A stretch of DNA of 33,351 nt, taken from assembly GCF_024509055.1 (NCBI RefSeq), contig NZ_JANINM010000321.1:1-33351 (forward strand). Reading direction: 5' to 3'. The notes below the pieces were generated by a model that searched no databases, was not told where the DNA came from, and saw nothing but the letters and a program-made list of their open reading frames with translations. Made by a program: the position numbers and the translations under genes. Positions 30,046-33,351 of this stretch are shown here, in pieces. This DNA is from Mesorhizobium sp. (lineage in GTDB: Bacteria; Pseudomonadota; Alphaproteobacteria; Rhizobiales; Rhizobiaceae). Position 1 is the first letter of the stretch; each line of letters starts with the position of its first letter.

Positions 30046-30446
30046 CCTGCCTCTTTCCTCACTCTTGGCATCAGCGTAGGGCAGGGCGCGGGTTCACCGC
30101 AACCGAATAGTTTTCGCCTGATCGGCAAATTTGATTCACGGATGATGGGTTCGGCCCGAAAGCACTTGCACGTTTGGAGGCGCGCTGACGGCGACACGAT
30201 CACAAGCGTTTGTAATTGGCGAATGCGCCCACACCTTCGTCATTCTAGGGCGGAGCAAGGAGCGGAGCGACGCGCGCAGACCCTAGAATCCATGCCGTGA
30301 CCTCAGCGCGCTGCGACGGTGCAGAATTCTGATAGGCCATGCCATTCGCGGTCGTCACGGCATGGATCCTCGGGTCAAGCCCGAGGATGACGACCGGAAG
30401 GTTGGCGCTCCATCGCACTCTCCGCAACGTATCTGCGGGCCTCGCC
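30046..30446. other. Gene-free stretch between the ABC operon and the LysR gene
   Basis: 401 bp without a supportable protein gene. The left half should carry the promoter of the minus-strand ABC operon; no clear element was found. The right half is the palindromic repeat element at 30242-30388. The short minus-strand frame through this element translates into a peptide with LGLDPRIH, an artefact seen for this repeat. Confidence 0.5.
30242..30388. repeat. Intergenic palindromic repeat element (rhizobial REP/RIME-like)
   Basis: Three perfect inverted repeats are stacked: ATTCTAGGG (30242-30250) with CCCTAGAAT (30281-30289); ATCCATGCCGTGAC (30288-30301) with GTCACGGCATGGAT (30354-30367), 14 bp each; and ATCCTCGGG (30366-30374) with CCCGAGGAT (30380-30388) around a TCAAG loop. 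The last hairpin is of the kind scattered in rhizobial intergenic DNA and is the source of spurious LGLDPRIH peptides. There is no transposase, so it is a non-autonomous or structural repeat. Confidence 0.8.
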
Positions 30447-31343
30447 TCAATACTTCGCCAGCCTATTTTCCAGCAACTTCGCCCTCAGCCATTCGCTGAA
30501 CGCATTGAGCACCGGATGGCCGGCCTTGGCGTGCTCGAAGACCAGGAAATAGGAGCGCGGCGAGGGGACCGAAGCCTCGAACGGCTTGACCAGCCGGCCT
30601 TCGCTCAACGCGCGGCGGCCGGTCAGCTCGTCCCCCATGGCGATGCCCTGGCCGGCGACCGCCGCCGAGAACACCAGGTTCATGTCGGAAAAGAAGATGC
30701 CGCCTTCGGTGTCGGGGTTCTCCACCTTGGACAGCGCCAGCCAGCGCGCCCAGTCCTCGGTGTCGCCGAGATGGAGCAGATTGGCGCGAAGCACGTCGGC
30801 GGGCTTGGAGAAGCCGCCCACCTTGTTGAGCAGCGTTGGGCTGCAGAGCGGCGTGAAGAAGACTTCGCAAAGTAACTCCACCGACCGGTTCGGCCAGTTG
30901 CCGACGCCGAAGGCGATGAAGGCGTCCGCTTCCGGATTTGAGACATCGTCGAGCCGCCGCGGCGTCAGCACCGACAGCGCCACGTCCGGATACATCTGCT
31001 GGAACTCGCCGATATGGGAGCAGAGGAACATCGAGGCGAAGCCGGGCGGGCAGGAGATGGCGAAGGAGCCGCCGACGCCGGCGCCGCTGTTTTGCGTTCC
31101 CGCATCGCCGAGCACCGTCAGCGCCTTGCGCACATCGGCGGCGTAGCGCTGGCCGCGCGGCGTCAGCGCCACGCCCTTGCCGATGCGCTGCAAGAGGTCG
31201 AAGCCGAGGTCGCGCTCGAGCAGCCGAAGCTGGTGCGAGACTGCGCTCCGGGTCAGATGCAGTTCGTCGGCGGCGCGCCATACGCTGCCGTGACGGGCGA
31301 AGCTGTCTAAGGCGCGCAGCGCCTGCGTGGATGGAATTCTCAA
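30447..31343 (-). CDS. LysR-family transcriptional regulator (GcvA-like)
   Basis: A 298-residue LysR regulator. Residues about 6-65 are the winged helix-turn-helix (ALRALDSFARHGSVWRAADEL region and AVSHQLRLLERDLGFDLLQR), and about 90-290 the co-inducer domain. The group with ALRAFxxxARxGSxxxAAxEL, of which GcvA is the best-known member, often controls an adjacent catabolic gene. The start is a TTG at 31343 preceded by GAGG, in the frame giving RIPSTQALRALDSF; no upstream ATG fits. It is divergent from the M20 amidohydrolase gene (starts 83 bp apart), which is the expected target, and it may also control the ABC operon downstream. The inducer is unknown. Confidence 0.88.
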   Translation of the reverse strand: MRIPSTQALRALDSFARHGSVWRAADELHLTRSAVSHQLRLLERDLGFDLLQRIGKGVALTPRGQRYAADVRKALTVLGDAGTQNSGAGVGGSFAISCPPGFASMFLCSHIGEFQQMYPDVALSVLTPRRLDDVSNPEADAFIAFGVGNWPNRSVELLCEVFFTPLCSPTLLNKVGGFSKPADVLRANLLHLGDTEDWARWLALSKVENPDTEGGIFFSDMNLVFSAAVAGQGIAMGDELTGRRALSEGRLVKPFEASVPSPRSYFLVFEHAKAGHPVLNAFSEWLRAKLLENRLAKY

Positions 31344-31384
31344 GAGGCCTCAGGTGAACCGAATTTGCACGAGCCGGGAAAACA

Positions 31385-31399
31385 TATCACTTTTTGATA
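31385..31399. promoter_or_regulatory. LysR operator candidate in the divergent gap
   Basis: TATCA-N5-TGATA is a perfect AT-rich dyad containing a T-N11-A spacing (31387-31399), the usual LysR-type binding pattern. It lies in the 82-bp gap between the LysR start and the M20 amidohydrolase start, about 27 bp before the latter. Confidence 0.5.
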
Positions 31400-31425
31400 A
31401 GCCGCTTCACTGCTTTCTTTAAGGC

Positions 31426-33021
31426 ATGGAAAAACCAGTGACGACTTCGGCCCAACAAACCGCACTTGCCTGCATCGACAGCATCCAGCCGCTCCTGTCG
31501 GCCTGGACGCGCACCATCTTCGACTTCGGCGAGACCGCCTGGCGGGAGTACCAGTCGGCCGCCTGGTATGTCGACCGTCTCAAGCGCGAGGGCTTCTCTG
31601 TCGAGGAAGGCTCCGGCGGCATGCCGACCGCCTTCTGCGCCCACTGGACGAATGGCGACGGCCCGACGATCGGCATGTATGGCGAATACGACGCCGTGCC
31701 CGGAAATTGCCAGGATGCAGCGACGGTGAAGCGTCCGCGCGAGGGCCTGGGCGTCGAGGCCGGCGGCCACACCGATCCGCATTCGGGCCTGGGCATTGGC
31801 AGCCTCGGCGGTCTTTTGGCCACCAAGGCGGCGATGCTCGAGCACGGCATCAAGGGCACGCTGCGCTTCACCGGCGAGCCGGCGGAGAAGGTGAGGGGCT
31901 CGAAGCCGATCCATGCCGCCAAGGGCTATTATGACGGCCTCGCCGGCATGATCTCCTTCCATCCCTTCTACATGCTGCCGCTCTGCAACACGGCGCGCTG
32001 GGACACGCATTGCGGCGCCGCCTATTCGATGATCTACCGTTTTGTCTGCGACCAACCGGAGAATTGGACACGAGCGGCAAGCGACGGCGCGCCGATCCCG
32101 CAGGCGCATTCGGCGGTCAGGGCGCCCGGCGCCAACGACGCGCTGATGATGATGTACATGGCCTCCAAGGCGCTGCGCGATTCCATGCTGACGCATCAGG
32201 GCGGCTGGTCGATCAGCGAGGCGATCCTCACCGCGGGACAGGCGACCGCCGACAACCTTCCGGCGGGCCTGGCTGAAATCCAGTACATGATCCGCGTGCC
32301 GACCATTGCCATGGCCGAGCAGGTGACCGCCGTGCTCGACCGCAACGCGGAAGCGGCGGCGAAGATGAGCGGCTGCCGCTACGAGCGCCACTGGGTATCG
32401 AAGTCGCGGCCGGGTCTCGCCAACCACGCCATGGCCGACATCACCTACCAGGCGCTGTCCACTGTCGGCGCGCCGCGCTGGAGCGAGGAGGCGAGGGCCA
32501 TCGCCCGCGAGGTGCAGGTCAATGCCGGCGGCGTAGCGACCGACAATCCCTTCATCGACGAGCTGGAGCGGCTGATCTCGCCGCAGGAGGCCGAAGCGAT
32601 CCTGCGCCGCGACCTGCCGCCCTCGCAGGTGAACTCGACCTCCGACGACTACACCGACATGAGCTGGCATGCGCCGACATCGCGCTTCTATGTCGCCCGT
32701 CCGGCGCTTCGCGCCGCGAAGGGCCATGTCTATCCGGCCTGGGTGATGAATGCGCTGGGCGGCATTCCCGCCACCATCGACCCGATGGTGACTTGCGCGT
32801 CGAAGACGGTTGCGCTCACCGCGCTGCGCTTGCTGGAAGACAAGGCCGCGCGCGATGCCGCGATGGACGAGTTCGTCAGGCGAACCGGTGGCGGCGTTGG
32901 CGGCTCGAACTGGATCGCGCCGCTTTGCGACTACGAACCGCCGATAAACTTCCGCTGGCCGGAATATGTCACCACCGCGCGCGGGCGCGACTGGTGGATA
33001 CCTGCCGCTTCCACCCCGTGA
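31426..33021 (+). CDS. M20-family amidohydrolase with altered metal motifs
   Basis: A 531-residue cytoplasmic protein of the M20 peptidase/amidohydrolase group (aminoacylase, AbgB and related), longer than the usual roughly 400 residues. The recognisable core is GMYGEYDAVPG (83-93), the AbgB-type version of the first metal motif. The next motif, normally HACGH, is replaced by GGHTDPHSGLG (113-123), and the normal catalytic Glu-Glu of GxPAEE is GEPAEK (150-155), so the second Glu is a Lys. FHP (178-180) is the later metal/substrate region. These changes suggest a different metal site or a substrate-specialised subfamily rather than loss of function, because the protein is otherwise intact. It is divergent from the LysR gene and 32 bp upstream of a deiminase-fold gene. 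Confidence 0.82.
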   Translation: MEKPVTTSAQQTALACIDSIQPLLSAWTRTIFDFGETAWREYQSAAWYVDRLKREGFSVEEGSGGMPTAFCAHWTNGDGPTIGMYGEYDAVPGNCQDAATVKRPREGLGVEAGGHTDPHSGLGIGSLGGLLATKAAMLEHGIKGTLRFTGEPAEKVRGSKPIHAAKGYYDGLAGMISFHPFYMLPLCNTARWDTHCGAAYSMIYRFVCDQPENWTRAASDGAPIPQAHSAVRAPGANDALMMMYMASKALRDSMLTHQGGWSISEAILTAGQATADNLPAGLAEIQYMIRVPTIAMAEQVTAVLDRNAEAAAKMSGCRYERHWVSKSRPGLANHAMADITYQALSTVGAPRWSEEARAIAREVQVNAGGVATDNPFIDELERLISPQEAEAILRRDLPPSQVNSTSDDYTDMSWHAPTSRFYVARPALRAAKGHVYPAWVMNALGGIPATIDPMVTCASKTVALTALRLLEDKAARDAAMDEFVRRTGGGVGGSNWIAPLCDYEPPINFRWPEYVTTARGRDWWIPAASTP

Positions 33022-33053
33022 CCGATCAACAAGACCATCCCGAGGAGAACACC

Positions 33054-33351
33054 ATGACCGTCCATGACCGCATCGTCGCCGAGCCGTTCTCGCTGCAGCG
33101 CCGCAACCCCAATGGCGGCACCAAGCCGTTGACCGCCTGGGGTTTCGCCAACGAGACCGATGTGCTGACCGACGTGCTGCTCGGCTCGCCGAACTTCCTG
33201 CGCCACCTGTCGACCAGCTCGCTGTCGCGCAAGCACCTGCGCGAGGCGCCCTGCAACGTCCAGATCGCGCAGGCGCAGCACAAGGACCTTGTCGCGGCCT
33301 ACGAGCATTTCGGCGTCAACATCCACTGGCACGAGCCGACGCCGGAACTGC
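33054..33351 (+). CDS. Arginine deiminase/amidinotransferase-fold enzyme (N-terminal part)
   Basis: The first 99 codons of a gene cut by the window end. The start is sound: GAGGAG lies 6-11 bases before the ATG at 33054. The readable part contains WGFANETDVLTDVLLGSPNF at about residues 29-48, the typical N-terminal strand-turn of the guanidino-modifying fold shared by arginine deiminase, dimethylarginine dimethylaminohydrolase and amidinotransferases. The catalytic Cys and His lie beyond the edge. With the M20 gene 32 bp upstream, the two should form one transcript under LysR control. Confidence 0.7.
   Translation, partial: MTVHDRIVAEPFSLQRRNPNGGTKPLTAWGFANETDVLTDVLLGSPNFLRHLSTSSLSRKHLREAPCNVQIAQAQHKDLVAAYEHFGVNIHWHEPTPEL

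Noticed and set aside
30245..30427. Minus-strand peptide containing LGLDPRIH
   Set aside because: This is the spurious translation of the palindromic repeat element, not a gene.
1..33351. Search for tRNA, rRNA, CRISPR arrays, integrases or transposases
   Set aside because: None was recognised by eye on either strand; a dedicated covariance search (for tRNA and known small RNAs) would be needed to exclude small RNA genes.

Overview
The window is about 33 kb of GC-rich chromosomal DNA from an alphaproteobacterium, most likely a rhizobial genus of the Hyphomicrobiales such as Mesorhizobium. The evidence is an Omp25/31-type outer-membrane barrel, a phasin, two DUF982 proteins, DUF6074-like and DUF3606-like small proteins, a NolR-like ArsR regulator, and an intergenic palindromic repeat whose spurious translation contains the LGLDPRIH peptide common in rhizobial genomes. 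The genus is inference; no rRNA, tRNA, CRISPR array, insertion sequence or integrase was seen.

Layout. 1-2500: a tandem cold-shock-domain protein, a secreted DUF2066 protein and a CGNR zinc-finger regulator with a dyad in front of it. 2595-6759: an Lrp-type regulator divergent from methionine gamma-lyase and a pyruvate-dehydrogenase-E1-like enzyme, the mdeR/mdeA/mdeB arrangement for methionine catabolism (methionine to methanethiol, ammonia and 2-oxobutyrate, then oxidative decarboxylation of the oxoacid). 7151-12500: phasin, a periplasmic transglutaminase-like cysteine protease with a consensus CtrA site upstream, an MFS_3 exporter, back-to-back terminators and several small rhizobial proteins. 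12697-17178: a membrane protein with two DUF3592 repeats, a multi-domain diguanylate cyclase with intact active and inhibitory sites, and a small Tat-signal protein whose best start is ACG. 17510-18175: outer-membrane barrel. 18459-22366: tauA-tauB-tauC-ssuD, a taurine-type importer joined to an alkanesulfonate monooxygenase. 22624-24044: small proteins, including two DUF982 paralogues. 24483-25645: NolR-like regulator and a cytochrome b561. 26097-33351: a PotABCD-type ABC importer on the minus strand, a palindromic repeat, a LysR regulator and, divergent from it, an unusual M20 amidohydrolase followed by the start of an arginine-deiminase/amidinotransferase-fold enzyme.

How it fits together. 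Two sulfur modules are close to each other: methionine breakdown and sulfonate uptake with desulfonation. The right-hand end looks like a regulated catabolic locus for an unidentified amide- and guanidino-containing or cationic compound: import by the Pot-type system, hydrolysis by the M20 enzyme, then a deiminase-type step. This is the least understood part of the window and the best candidate for new biochemistry. The remaining interest lies in regulation: several clean dyads next to regulators, a CtrA box, an EcfG-type stress promoter, a possible NolR box, two orphan terminators that could end small RNAs, and two structured palindromic elements.
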